From Terriglobia bacterium (lineage in GTDB: Bacteria; Acidobacteriota; Terriglobia; Bryobacterales; UBA6623): 45,460 nucleotides of DNA. Shown piece after piece: positions 25,682-34,505 of this stretch. The notes beneath the pieces are model-generated. The model was given only the letters and a program-made list of their open reading frames with translations. It searched no databases and was not told the origin of the DNA. Positions within the stretch are counted from its first letter, which is position 1; the number at the start of each line of letters is the position of its first letter. Location: NCBI GenBank assembly GCA_009841225.1, contig VXMF01000004.1, positions 7,616 to 53,075 of the forward strand, in the 5' to 3' direction. The translations under genes and the position numbers were made by a program.

Positions 25682-26580
25682 TACCCAGTCTCCTGACGGC
25701 TCACCCGCCCGTCCGCCGCCATCCGGTAGATCTGGTAGCCCGCCACCGCCTTAGCCGACAGGCTGCTTTGGCGGTAGTCCGCGGTTGTAACCTCGATGTC
25801 CACGAAGCCTGCCTCGCCGCCCGCGGCGGGACGCTCCCATTCGATACGCACATCGGGAAACGACAGCCTGCCATCGGTGACCGCGAGCTGTAGCTGGCCA
25901 GCGGCCGCCTGGCGGGCCTGCCTGTCGTCTTCCCCGCTGCGCCTGCCGGCGTCCATGCGACGCAAGGCGATGCGCCGCAGCTGGCGTTCGGTGCGGACGC
26001 GCCGCACTTCCCAGCCCTCGGCCGCGAGGCGCCGCATTTCGCACCGCGCCGCTCGGTAGACCGCTGTGTCGTGCAAGACTTGTGCGGCACGCGCCGGGCC
26101 GGACAGGTAGGCCTGGGGCTCCTCGTCGCCCCTTTCGCGGGGATCAACGGTGCGCTCCAGCAATTGGCGGCCGCGGCCGCTAAGCGACGCTGCGTCGATC
26201 CGACGGCCTCCGCGCTGGAAGCGCTCGACGCGCCACAGCCCGTCTCGCTCTAACTCCTCGAACGAGCGCTTGGCGCGCGTGGCCGAGTCGAACAGGTCCG
26301 CCAGGTCCGACAGTTCGACGGTGCCGAAGATCCCGGCCGTCCGCAGGGCCTCCACGCTATCGGCTGCCAGCCGGTGGCGACCCCACTGCGCCAGCGCCCG
26401 GCCGCGCTTTCCGCGTCCGCCACCCAGCGTGTCGCGCAGGACCTGCCTGGCAATGTCTAACCGAACTGGATCCCGCGGTTCTCGGACAGGAGTAGTGTCG
26501 AGACGATCAAGACGTTCACGAGCGTCTTCCGCGGCCACTTCGTCGCGCCCGAGTTCGCGCTCGTCTATGTATCGGATCAT
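25681..26580 (-). CDS. Unknown protein with winged helix and nuclease-like C-terminus
   Basis: 299 residues; its ATG overlaps the previous stop by four bases. Residues about 70-145 look like a winged helix (LSDLADLFDSATRAKRSFEE then SLSGRGRQLLE). The C-terminus reads FPDVRIEW, FVDIEVTTADY and KAVAGYQIY (about 240-290). That order, PD then E-x-T then K, is what a PD-(D/E)xK-type core would show and recalls 'replication-relaxation' proteins of mobile elements. The similarity is pattern-based and weak. With its coupled partner it is the best candidate here for relaxosome function, since no standard relaxase was found. Confidence 0.8.
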   Translation of the reverse strand: MIRYIDERELGRDEVAAEDARERLDRLDTTPVREPRDPVRLDIARQVLRDTLGGGRGKRGRALAQWGRHRLAADSVEALRTAGIFGTVELSDLADLFDSATRAKRSFEELERDGLWRVERFQRGGRRIDAASLSGRGRQLLERTVDPRERGDEEPQAYLSGPARAAQVLHDTAVYRAARCEMRRLAAEGWEVRRVRTERQLRRIALRRMDAGRRSGEDDRQARQAAAGQLQLAVTDGRLSFPDVRIEWERPAAGGEAGFVDIEVTTADYRQSSLSAKAVAGYQIYRMAADGRVSRQETG

Positions 26581-26885
26581 GCTTGTCCCTCCTCTTGCCG
26601 ACGCAGGCGCTGCGCCAGTTCGGCATCAAACGTCTCGCCGCGCCGCACCTCGCCGTCCAAGCGCCGCAGCTTACGGCCCGCGTCGCCGAGCCCAAGCCGC
26701 CGACAGCCCAAATACAGCAGGGCGAACAGGTCGAAGGCCAGCGCCAGAGCGTATGCCGCGATGACCCAGCCGTAGTCGCGCAACAGCGCGTTCCGGTACG
26801 GCGCCAAGTAGCCAAGCTCGTCCAGCGCCAGCCAGGCCGCCGCGCCGCCGATCGCCAGCGTCAGCCCGAAAGCGATCCGCGCCAC
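26577..26885 (-). CDS. Small inner-membrane protein of the transfer operon
   Basis: 102 residues from GTG 26885, three bases after trbF. Two membrane segments at about 4-25 and 40-62 are followed by a charged cytoplasmic tail rich in Arg and Glu. I recognise no family. Coupled overlap with the next gene and tight spacing to trbF place it in the operon. It could be an accessory channel component. Confidence 0.75.
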   Translation of the reverse strand: MARIAFGLTLAIGGAAAWLALDELGYLAPYRNALLRDYGWVIAAYALALAFDLFALLYLGCRRLGLGDAGRKLRRLDGEVRRGETFDAELAQRLRRQEEGQA

Positions 26886-26888
26886 GGC

Positions 26889-27539
26889 TCAGTCCTCGAT
26901 CCGGTCGCTGCGGAAGTAGGTAATCGACAGGCCCAGGGGATTGACCGCCAGCAGCTCGCGCGGCGGCTTCTCCAAGAACCGGAATTCGAACTCCGATGTC
27001 CAGCGCCGCACTCCCCCTACGCGCCCGCTGAGGTCGCGCAGCGTCTCGCTGAAGTCGACCCGCGCTTGGTAGGGCTCCTCCCGCGACGGCTGCACTTGCA
27101 CTGCGTCGATCGCAATCTCGATCTCCGGCCCCTCGCCGCCGAGAAACCGCACGAGTTCCCCGCTGTCCTCCTGCTCCTGCATCAGCCTTCGGCCAAGCGC
27201 GCCGTCCAAGAACAGCAGCGAGCGCTGCCACGAATCGAGCACCGCATCGCGACGGCGTTCGCGATGCAGCACCACGAACCGCCTCAGGAAGTACTTCACC
27301 TCGGGCTTGGCGACGTCGGGAACGTAGGCCGCGGCCTCGTAGCGGACCGCCTCGGCACGCCCGACCTCGTCGATGCGCACCACCAGCGGGGACAGGTGCT
27401 CGAAGCGGTCGAACGTGCGCCAGCACAGCAGCAACAGTCCGACGCACAGCAGCGCCAGCGCCCCCAGGGCGACCTTCAGATAGCGGTTGGTGGACAGTAT
27501 TTCCGCCCAGATCTCTGCATACGCTTCGTGGGTCTTCAC
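26889..27539 (-). CDS. trbF: TrbF, VirB8-like channel protein
   Basis: 216 residues from a GTG preceded by GGGGGGAA. A short cytoplasmic start, one membrane segment (about 22-40, VALGALALLCVGLLLLCW) and a periplasmic VirB8-type domain follow. TrbF/VirB8 is a bitopic inner-membrane scaffold of the type IV secretion channel. It lies 12 bases after trbL; in the RP4 order it would precede trbG, so the gene order is rearranged. Confidence 0.85.
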   Translation of the reverse strand: MKTHEAYAEIWAEILSTNRYLKVALGALALLCVGLLLLCWRTFDRFEHLSPLVVRIDEVGRAEAVRYEAAAYVPDVAKPEVKYFLRRFVVLHRERRRDAVLDSWQRSLLFLDGALGRRLMQEQEDSGELVRFLGGEGPEIEIAIDAVQVQPSREEPYQARVDFSETLRDLSGRVGGVRRWTSEFEFRFLEKPPRELLAVNPLGLSITYFRSDRIED

Positions 27540-27551
27540 GAAATTCCCCCC

Positions 27552-28439
27552 TTACAGGCCGACGCGCCGGGCGGCCGACGAAACCACCGAGGCGGCTCCG
27601 CTGGTGAAGCTGCCGCCTCCGTGGAAGATGGCATTGGTCAGGGCGTGCACCTTGAACATCGACAGCACGGCCACCAGCAGCACCGCCGCCGAATAGAAGA
27701 ACCAGGTGACCTTGGCGCTGAGCCCGGAAGGCACCGACTGCCACATGCCGTCGAGCATGAAGGTGCACAGGGCCAGGAACGTCCAGCCCACTGCGGTGTA
27801 GAACGAGAACTGCAGGTACGAGCGCAGCCAGCCCCAGAACAGGAAGTCCATCCTCGGCACGAACAGCCACGGGATGAACAGCGGCCCCAGCACCACGCAC
27901 GCGCCGGCCGCCACCCGGCCGGCGGCGATGGAGGCAATCAGCAGGGCCGTGCAAGCCGTGTTGAACAGCAGGATCACGAAGGTCCAGATCAGCGATCCGG
28001 CCCCCATGAAGAAATCGAAGAAGCTCCACGAAGTCAGCTCCGTCCAGCCCTCGTGGAAGGACCGCGCGAAGTTCCAGCTGATGAAGCCGTCGATGCGCTG
28101 CGAGTAGAAGTCCGCCGCGCGAATGGGCAGCGTCGAGACCGGCATGCCGAGGCCAGGCGCATCGACGATGTAGAAGCGCAGCATGGCCAGGCTGAACGAC
28201 ATCGCCAGCACCAGCGGCAACAGGCGGCCCCACTGCACGCCTTGTCCGGCCAGCGCGGTCTGGATCCCGAACCACGCGATCGACAGAGCCGCCAGGGCGC
28301 GGAACAGCAGCAGTCCCTCGCCGACGAACAGCGGAGCCAAGTCCGTGATCGCTGCGTCGATGGCGGCAAAAGCCCACAGCAGCGGGAATTCGCTCGGGTC
28401 GGTCGGCGGGACCGGCGGAGGCGTAGGCAGTAGCTGCAC
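27552..28439 (-). CDS. trbL: TrbL, VirB6-like inner-membrane channel protein
   Basis: 295 residues from GTG 28439 with GGGGA about 8 bases upstream. At least five to six hydrophobic segments, a central FFMGAGSLIWTFVILLFN region and a conserved-looking GPLFIPWLFVPR loop are typical of TrbL. The C-terminal tail (GGGSFTSGAASVVSSAARR) is short. TrbL/VirB6 forms part of the DNA path across the inner membrane. Confidence 0.87.
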   Translation of the reverse strand: MQLLPTPPPVPPTDPSEFPLLWAFAAIDAAITDLAPLFVGEGLLLFRALAALSIAWFGIQTALAGQGVQWGRLLPLVLAMSFSLAMLRFYIVDAPGLGMPVSTLPIRAADFYSQRIDGFISWNFARSFHEGWTELTSWSFFDFFMGAGSLIWTFVILLFNTACTALLIASIAAGRVAAGACVVLGPLFIPWLFVPRMDFLFWGWLRSYLQFSFYTAVGWTFLALCTFMLDGMWQSVPSGLSAKVTWFFYSAAVLLVAVLSMFKVHALTNAIFHGGGSFTSGAASVVSSAARRVGL

Positions 28440-28462
28440 GGTCGGATTCCCCTACGGCCAGA

Positions 28463-29323
28463 TCAAGGCATGCGCCATTGCGGCGCAGGCTGGACGGAGG
28501 CCAGTTCGCTGTACTCGGCGGCGGCCTGCATGGAGCGGGCCAATTGGTCGCGCTCGCGCTTCGAAGCGGCGAGCTCGGCCTCCAGCAAGGCGTCCAGAAG
28601 CTGGTTCGTCTGCTCGGCGCTGCTGAGCTGGCGCACTTGCCCGACTGTCAGCTTGCCCAGCAGCGCCGGCATCGACTGCGAGCTGTTGCTCGAGTCGAGC
28701 ACGGCGCGCTCGAGGTTGTCGTGGGCCGTGCGCCGCTCCGAGGCCAAGCGCCGCGCTTCGCCCAACACAGCCAGCGAGCGCACGGTGGCCGCGTCGGCGA
28801 TCTCCAACGAGGCGTGTTCCCGACGCACTCCGGCCTGCAGATCCGTGTCCAGGGCCGACATGGCACCGCTCCAGTCCGGAACCGGCACCGAAGCGTTGCC
28901 GTAGGCGTTGACAACGTTGCTGGACGGGGTGTCGCCATTGATGGCGTCGGCCCACCCGCCGGAGGTGCCGAAGCGGTTCGCGGTGGCGCTGCGCAACCAC
29001 CGCGTAGCGGTGGCTCGGAAGTCCGTCAGGTTCTGCACGTCGCGCAGTGTCCCGACCACGCCCGAGAAGTGCTCGAGCGTGCCGCCGGCCATGCTGCGGA
29101 TGTTCTGCAGTTCGCCGAGCCGATCGTTGGCGGCATCGATCACCGGCTGGGCGGCCTTGATCGTGACCGGCATCAGGCCGGAGAGTCCGCCTCCCAGCTG
29201 CGGGATGCCGATAGCCTTGCCGACCGCCTTGCCGATGCCGGAGAAGAATGCGCCCCAGAACGGCGTAGCCGGCGCGGCCAGCACCACCAACAGGATGAAG
29301 AGGATAGCGAGCTTGCGAGTCAT
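28463..29323 (-). CDS. trbJ: TrbJ, VirB5-like periplasmic protein
   Basis: 286 residues. The ATG at 29323 is fixed by AAGGAGA 6 bases upstream and by its ATGA overlap with trbI; a longer in-frame extension to 29749 overlaps trbI and is rejected. Signal peptide at 1-20 (MTRKLAILFILLVVLAAPAT). The rest is mostly helical with long polar helices (about 180-275), as in TrbJ/VirB5 proteins that sit at the pilus tip or in the periplasm. No lipobox was seen. Confidence 0.85.
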   Translation of the reverse strand: MTRKLAILFILLVVLAAPATPFWGAFFSGIGKAVGKAIGIPQLGGGLSGLMPVTIKAAQPVIDAANDRLGELQNIRSMAGGTLEHFSGVVGTLRDVQNLTDFRATATRWLRSATANRFGTSGGWADAINGDTPSSNVVNAYGNASVPVPDWSGAMSALDTDLQAGVRREHASLEIADAATVRSLAVLGEARRLASERRTAHDNLERAVLDSSNSSQSMPALLGKLTVGQVRQLSSAEQTNQLLDALLEAELAASKRERDQLARSMQAAAEYSELASVQPAPQWRMP

Positions 29324-30513
29324 TGAGATTCTCCTTCGAATGCAGGCCCGGCCGTCGGGCCGGGCGGGTCGTGATACGGCCGCACCGTCAGGTCGGCCGT
29401 GAGGTAGATGCGGATGCGGTGGCCCTCGCGGATGGTCAGCTTGGGCAGGCGGTTGAGGTAGCGGTCGAGCATGCGCTCGGCCGACTGGGACAGGCCTGCG
29501 CCGACCGACTGCCGGGCGGCCCCGAACCGCGACACCAGCGCTTGCGTCGGGCTGACGGCGCCGGACAGCCCGGCCAAGGCGCCAATCGCGCCGGCCGCCA
29601 GAAAGGCGGACGGGTAGCGTCGGTCGACCAGGTCCAACAGACCGGTCTCCCCGATCTGGTTCAGAGCGGCGCTCTGATCGAGCCGGACGGCTCCCCCGTC
29701 CGGCAGGATCAGGCGGTGAAACGTCACCGCCAGGCGCGATTGTTCCCACGCTTCGACCTGCAGGGCTTCGCCAAGAGCTCGCGTTCCGCGCGGGATCAGC
29801 AGCCGCAGGCCGGAGCGGTCGTACACGTCGGCCGACACCATGGCGTTCACCGGGCCAGAAAAGTCGCCGCTCAGCCTGTTGGTCAGGACCGCCTCGAGAA
29901 ACTCGCCTTCGCGCAGGATCTCGGTGCGATCCGCTTCCTCCGCGACGACCGGAGGTTCCGGCACGGTCGCCGGCGCGATCTCGGCCACTTCCCCGCCCGG
30001 ATCGTTCGCCGGACCTACGACGCTGCCGGCCTGCTCAGCCATCGCGTCGCGATGGCTGAGCACCAGCGGGGCAGCGCTCAGGGAGCGGTAGCGCCGCAAT
30101 GCCTCCTCGCGCCGAATCTGCTCCTCGGGCGTGAGACCGGCCGCATTGCCGTGGCCACCGGAGTGGATCGGACCGGACTGCACTAGCGGAGCTGGCGGAT
30201 TGGGCAGGCCGTCCGGGCGCGCGGCGGGCACGCCGAGTTCGCTGCGCATCCGCTGCTCCGCCTCGCGAGCGGCCTCTTCGCGCATGCGGCGGGCGGCACT
30301 CTCGGCTGATCGCACGCCCACGGGCGTGCCCGTCCGGGAAGGGCCTGGCGGGCCGACCTCGGGCACCTCTTGGGACGGTCGAACCTCGGGATCGCCCGGA
30401 AACAGCAGCAACGCAACGACCAGCACGCCGGTCAATCCCAACAGCACCCACGTCTGGGCGCGGGCCGGCAATGCGCCCGGCGGTCGGGGGATCTTGTCCA
30501 GAATTCGCTTCAT
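29320..30513 (-). CDS. trbI: TrbI, VirB10-like channel scaffold
   Basis: 397 residues. Short cytoplasmic start, one membrane segment (about 22-40), a Pro/Glu/Arg-rich linker to about 185, then the VirB10 periplasmic domain (FLEAVLTNRLSGDFSGPVNA and RLLIPRGTRALGE). The antenna/outer-membrane loop region contains FLAAGAIGALAGLSGAV. VirB10 spans both membranes and gates the channel. It overlaps trbG and trbJ by four bases each. Confidence 0.92.
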   Translation of the reverse strand: MKRILDKIPRPPGALPARAQTWVLLGLTGVLVVALLLFPGDPEVRPSQEVPEVGPPGPSRTGTPVGVRSAESAARRMREEAAREAEQRMRSELGVPAARPDGLPNPPAPLVQSGPIHSGGHGNAAGLTPEEQIRREEALRRYRSLSAAPLVLSHRDAMAEQAGSVVGPANDPGGEVAEIAPATVPEPPVVAEEADRTEILREGEFLEAVLTNRLSGDFSGPVNAMVSADVYDRSGLRLLIPRGTRALGEALQVEAWEQSRLAVTFHRLILPDGGAVRLDQSAALNQIGETGLLDLVDRRYPSAFLAAGAIGALAGLSGAVSPTQALVSRFGAARQSVGAGLSQSAERMLDRYLNRLPKLTIREGHRIRIYLTADLTVRPYHDPPGPTAGPAFEGESQ

Positions 30514-31334
30514 TTCCGCACTCCCCGCTGGCGCTCGGCGCGACGGAAGCGCACCTTGCGCTTCCCGATCTGGAGCCAGCCATCGGCCAGCGGACGGCGG
30601 GTCACATACAGGCCGTCGTAGAAGTCGTACGGCACCATGGACGGCTTGCCGTCGCGGGATTCGTAAAGTGCAGGAGCCTCCTCTGGATCCGCCCGGATGT
30701 AGGTGAAGCGATCATCGAGCCACATTGCTGCAACCCGAAACGGCGCCTCTTGCGCCTCGCGGTCCAGCTCGTACTCGAACCGCAGGCTGCGCGGGTAGGC
30801 CGCGCGGAACGCTTCGACCCGTTGTTCGGCATCGTGGCGGGCCCGTTCGATGGCCCGTTGAGACTCTTGGCGGAACGATTCCGCCTCGCGCTCCAATGCG
30901 GCCGCGGCCCCGCGAGGCTCAAATCCCAGCGGCTCCAGCGGCGCAGCAACCTCAGAGGAAGGTTCCTTCGGCCGCAGGAACAGCTTCAGGTCCGGCTCCC
31001 CGTCGGAGTCGCTTACTTCGCGGAACCGGAGCGTGTAGACGTTGCCGTTGTCGGTGACCAGGGTGACGTTCGTTTCGATTCCCTCGGCGCTGGGCTTGAC
31101 GAACGCCAGGTTGGCTGCGCCCTGCACGCTCCAATACTCGGCGTCTCCGCAGACCCAGTCGAGAATTCGCTCTGCCGGGTCGAGCACGATGGCCGTGGCG
31201 AAGCGGACCCGCGCCCGGGCCTCGATCACCTCGTCAGGCCCGGCCGTGACTTCGCGTGCGAGGCCGGGCTCCGGCACCGCCGCAGCAGTCGCCAGGGCCG
31301 CGCAGACCAGAAATTGCGTCAGTCGATAGTGCAT
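30510..31334 (-). CDS. trbG: TrbG, VirB9-like outer-membrane channel protein
   Basis: 274 residues with a signal peptide (1-26, ending GLAREV). The N-terminal VirB9 domain has AERILDWVCGDAEYWSV and the C-terminal domain has FTYIRADPEEAPALY and NGLY-like motif DGLYVTRR. TrbG forms the outer-membrane ring with TrbI. It starts inside the last 16 bases of trbE. No VirB7-like lipoprotein gene (trbH/trbK) is seen beside it. Confidence 0.9.
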   Translation of the reverse strand: MHYRLTQFLVCAALATAAAVPEPGLAREVTAGPDEVIEARARVRFATAIVLDPAERILDWVCGDAEYWSVQGAANLAFVKPSAEGIETNVTLVTDNGNVYTLRFREVSDSDGEPDLKLFLRPKEPSSEVAAPLEPLGFEPRGAAAALEREAESFRQESQRAIERARHDAEQRVEAFRAAYPRSLRFEYELDREAQEAPFRVAAMWLDDRFTYIRADPEEAPALYESRDGKPSMVPYDFYDGLYVTRRPLADGWLQIGKRKVRFRRAERQRGVRK

Positions 31335-33757
31335 GGTTTTGTGTCCTCCGTGAGAGAGTCGAGGCCGCGCTCGAAACCGAGATCTCGGATGGCATCGCGG
31401 CGACGGGCGGCCTCGACCGGGTTGGTCGTATACAGCCAGTAGCTGCGCGGGTCGACGCTGAGTTCGAGCACTTGCGCGAAACCCGGCCGGTGCAGCAGCA
31501 GCTGCCGCTTGGGCACCAGCGCCCGGATCGCTTCCGCCTCCGCCGGCCGCAGTCCGAACGCTTCGGCGTAGTCGGACGGATCAAGCTCCGGATTCGCCAG
31601 GAAAATCTTCGTCAGGCAGCTCTCGGCCACCGTGCGGCAGAGGCTGGCATTGCCGGTAGCGTCACCGGGCGACTGGGTGGCCAATACGACACCGGCGTTG
31701 GACTTGCGCCATGTCTTGAGACCCTCGCCCAAGTAGGCACCTATGTGGGGATCGGCAAGGAATCGCCAAGCCTCGTCCACCACCAAGAGCTTCCAGCGGC
31801 CGAGTTCCTCCGGGGCCGTGATCGCAGTCCCGAGCCGGTGCAGCAGGTAGTACAGCAGGGCGCGCGCCAGTTCGGGCTTGCCCGCGGCCCCGGCCAAGTC
31901 GATGGCCTGCCAGTCGGCCAAGGTCAGAGAGTCTTCGGTGTTGTCGAAGACCGAGCCCCACGCTCCGCCCCGGACCCAAGCGCCCAGCGGACCGCGCAAG
32001 TTGGCGGGCAGCAGGCCGTGCAGAGACGACAGCGTGCGCGCCTGCGGCTCGAGCTCGTACAACGCTTGAATCTGCGCGCGCAGCTCGGCCCGCTCGGCGG
32101 CGTCGCACTGCGCACCCTCGATTTCCAGCAGCATCCTCACGAACGAGACCAAGAACTGCAGGTTCTCGGCCGTCGGCTCGAGCGCGCGGAACGGATTGAG
32201 CTCGCAGGGCAGCCCGCCGGAGTCGAGCTGGAGGTGCAGGTAGGCTCCGCCAACCAATTCCGTCAGCTGGCGATAGGACCCGCCCAGGTCCAAGATGCAC
32301 ACGCGCGGGTCGTACTTGCGGCCCTGAGCCAGCAGGAAGTTGAGCAGGAAGCTCTTGCCCGAGCCAGTCGCGCCAATTACCAGGGTGTGGGCAATGTCGC
32401 CGGCATGAGCCGCGTAGTAGAACGGCGTGCGGCGGCTGGTCTCGAAGATCGCCAGGTGCTCGTCGCCGAGATGCCCGTCGCGTTGATCGCCCTCTGACAC
32501 CGCCCACAGCGGCGCCAAGTCGGCCGCAACCGCCGCGCTGAGGTAGTTGTGCCGCAGCTGTCGGCCGTGGTTGCCGGGGGCCATGGCGAACCAGGCGTTG
32601 AGGCCGTTGTAGGTCTCGCGGTGGAAGCGGGCATCAGCGGCCGCTGCGATTCGCAGCAGTTCCGGCCTCACGGCTTCGATCCGATCCGGCTCGTCGCTGC
32701 GCAGCACCACGCACAGGCTGTGCTCGCCAAATGGCATGCCGTCGACCTCGAGCTCACGCAATGCCTCTCCGAGCTGGACAGCCTCGGCTTGCGCCGCCCG
32801 GTCCTCCAAGGCTCCCTGCGCCTGCGGCGCCGCATCGCCCGCCGAGGCGTGCGCCAGCATGCTGTAGCGCTTCTGGTGGTAGTGCCGACGGGCGGAGCTC
32901 ATGCGCCGGCGGGACTTGGCGGTGTCTTCCCGGCTCCACTCGCAGGCGAGGTCGAGTTCGGCATCCAAGTCGAGGATCTCGCCGAAGAGGTGGGCTCGCG
33001 ACGCGGCCGGAGGATCCAGCAGCGCATAAGTCTCGACGCGTTCGGTATCCAGCTGCAGGTGGTCGCGGTACCCCTCGACATCGCTGAGCGCGAGTTGCCG
33101 GTCCAAGCCGTGCGGGGATACGGACCGGGCTTCCAAGGCGGCAGAGCGGGAGTTGGCTGACAGCGCCAAGGCCCGGAACAGATCCTCGCCTCGCAGCTCG
33201 TCTAGGACCGTGACGTCACTGACCAATCCGCGAAACGACGCCACCGCACTCTCGAATCGGACTCGGGCGCTGTCGACGTGCGAGGCCAGCACCTGCTTGG
33301 TGCGCTCCGGAGAAAGCCAGAGCGCCGCCCGCGAGAACAGGGTGGTAGCCGACGCCCTGCCAGCTCCCTCCGCAGCTGCCGGCGTGGGAGCCAGCTTGGG
33401 ATCCCACGTCCAGAACACGTAGGCCTCGATCGAATACAGCCCCTTGTCCATCAGGTGGGCGCGGCGTACGCGCCGCGCTCGTTCTGCCACCGGATCGGAC
33501 GGAATCCTCTGGGGGAGCGAGTGGAGCCTCCGCTTGCAGACCTGCCAGCGAATGCGCCAGCCTGGAGCCAGGCTCTTCAGCGCCCGCATCCAGCGCAGGC
33601 TCACATAGTCGAGATCAACAGCCGATCGGCACTCGAACGATGCCCCGGTGAGTCTCGCTCCGGAGAGCAACTCGCCGCGCTTGGTCATCACCACGCCGTC
33701 GTCCACGAAGCCGAGCCACGGAAGCTCGCGGTGCAGTGGGGCGCCAGCGCGCTTCAT
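31319..33757 (-). CDS. trbE: TrbE, VirB4-type conjugation ATPase
   Basis: 812 residues from ATG 33757, chosen because it overlaps the trbD stop (ATGA); a 26-residue upstream extension lies within trbD. The N-terminal CagE/TrbE/VirB domain spans about 150-390. Walker A is GATGSGKS (462-469) and Walker B KLLVVDEAWRFL (656-667), followed by VVLATQSPGDATG. VirB4 ATPases energise pilin extraction and channel assembly at the inner membrane. Confidence 0.94.
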   Translation of the reverse strand: MKRAGAPLHRELPWLGFVDDGVVMTKRGELLSGARLTGASFECRSAVDLDYVSLRWMRALKSLAPGWRIRWQVCKRRLHSLPQRIPSDPVAERARRVRRAHLMDKGLYSIEAYVFWTWDPKLAPTPAAAEGAGRASATTLFSRAALWLSPERTKQVLASHVDSARVRFESAVASFRGLVSDVTVLDELRGEDLFRALALSANSRSAALEARSVSPHGLDRQLALSDVEGYRDHLQLDTERVETYALLDPPAASRAHLFGEILDLDAELDLACEWSREDTAKSRRRMSSARRHYHQKRYSMLAHASAGDAAPQAQGALEDRAAQAEAVQLGEALRELEVDGMPFGEHSLCVVLRSDEPDRIEAVRPELLRIAAAADARFHRETYNGLNAWFAMAPGNHGRQLRHNYLSAAVAADLAPLWAVSEGDQRDGHLGDEHLAIFETSRRTPFYYAAHAGDIAHTLVIGATGSGKSFLLNFLLAQGRKYDPRVCILDLGGSYRQLTELVGGAYLHLQLDSGGLPCELNPFRALEPTAENLQFLVSFVRMLLEIEGAQCDAAERAELRAQIQALYELEPQARTLSSLHGLLPANLRGPLGAWVRGGAWGSVFDNTEDSLTLADWQAIDLAGAAGKPELARALLYYLLHRLGTAITAPEELGRWKLLVVDEAWRFLADPHIGAYLGEGLKTWRKSNAGVVLATQSPGDATGNASLCRTVAESCLTKIFLANPELDPSDYAEAFGLRPAEAEAIRALVPKRQLLLHRPGFAQVLELSVDPRSYWLYTTNPVEAARRRDAIRDLGFERGLDSLTEDTKPCTID

Positions 33758-34077
33758 GACTTGTTCTGGTCCGCAATGACCCGCAGCGGCGCGGGGCCGG
33801 GGTCTCTCAGGGCGGGGTCGTAGCGCCGGCTGCAATTCGCCGACCGCAAGAGCACGGTCGGCAGGCAGGGGTCGAGCTTGGTGACGGCGAGCCCGGCTCC
33901 GTACCCAGCGCTGAACAGGAGCAATCCGGCGATCGGGGCGTTGAACGAACTGAACGCAGCCGCGCCGACGCAGATCGTCCCCATGAAGATGCGCCGCTCG
34001 CAGCCAAGCACCGTCAGCGGGCGGCTGAGCGCAAGGTAGGTCCCGTGCAATGCGGGCGCTCCGTCCGCTTGGCTCAC
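33754..34077 (-). CDS. trbD: TrbD, VirB3-like inner-membrane protein
   Basis: 107 residues from GTG 34077, which overlaps the trbC stop (GTGA). The pattern LALSRPLTVLGCERR then a membrane hairpin (about 33-70) fits TrbD/VirB3. It overlaps trbE by four bases, as is usual for this VirB3-VirB4 pair. Confidence 0.85.
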   Translation of the reverse strand: MSQADGAPALHGTYLALSRPLTVLGCERRIFMGTICVGAAAFSSFNAPIAGLLLFSAGYGAGLAVTKLDPCLPTVLLRSANCSRRYDPALRDPGPAPLRVIADQNKS

Positions 34078-34373
34078 GGGAACAGCCACTGCATGAAGTT
34101 GACAGCGCCGATCGCCATGCCGACGCCGAATATGAGACCAGCCAGGGCGCGCTTGCTGCCGCCCTCGCCGAAAGCGAACATCAGGCCGCCGATGACGATC
34201 GCGATCAGGCTCAAGCCGCGAGCGATAGGACCGGTGAAGGCGGCCTGCAACACAGTGACGGCCTGCAGCCAGGGGCTGACCGTCTGGGCGAGCACGGCTT
34301 GTGGCAGCGCTAGGACTAGGACTACGAGTTGGCCGAGCCTGCGCCCGGCCAGGGAGTGGAATCGTTGGAGCAT
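34074..34373 (-). CDS. trbC: TrbC, VirB2-like pilin
   Basis: 99 residues from ATG 34373. A signal-like hydrophobic segment (about 14-30, ending QAVLAQ) and two further membrane segments (about 52-66 and 74-92) with GEGGSKRALAG between them are typical of TrbC/VirB2 pilins. Another ATG at 34379 is only one base from the Shine-Dalgarno; 34373 is 7 bases away and fits better. It is the first gene of the long transfer unit. Confidence 0.87.
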   Translation of the reverse strand: MLQRFHSLAGRRLGQLVVLVLALPQAVLAQTVSPWLQAVTVLQAAFTGPIARGLSLIAIVIGGLMFAFGEGGSKRALAGLIFGVGMAIGAVNFMQWLFP

Positions 34374-34380
34374 TGACATG

Positions 34381-34387
34381 CCTCCTT
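34381..34387 (-). promoter_or_regulatory. Strong ribosome binding site of trbC
   Basis: AAGGAGG on the minus strand, 7 bases before the ATG at 34373 and 1 base before the ATG at 34379. The spacing decides the start in favour of 34373. Confidence 0.8.
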
Positions 34388-34505
34388 TGGATGAGTTGGA
34401 AGGGAGAGTTCCACGGCGTCCGCGGCCGGGGTCTGTCAGGCCCGGTCTCGCTGTGCTTGTTGCCCCGCACCCGGGCAGCGGCCACCGCAGAACCCATCTG
34501 AAGCG

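Noticed and set aside
26671..28377. Very long minus-strand open frame (568 codons) across trbF and trbL
   Set aside because: It runs in another frame over two clearly recognised genes, and its Arg/Gly/Ala-rich translation matches no family; it is a GC-rich shadow.
29324..29749. N-terminal extension of trbJ by 142 codons
   Set aside because: It overlaps trbI; the ATG at 29323 has an ideal Shine-Dalgarno, a signal peptide and the usual ATGA overlap.
31256..32497. Long plus-strand frame opposite trbE
   Set aside because: Gln/Arg-rich antisense shadow of a well-supported ATPase gene.
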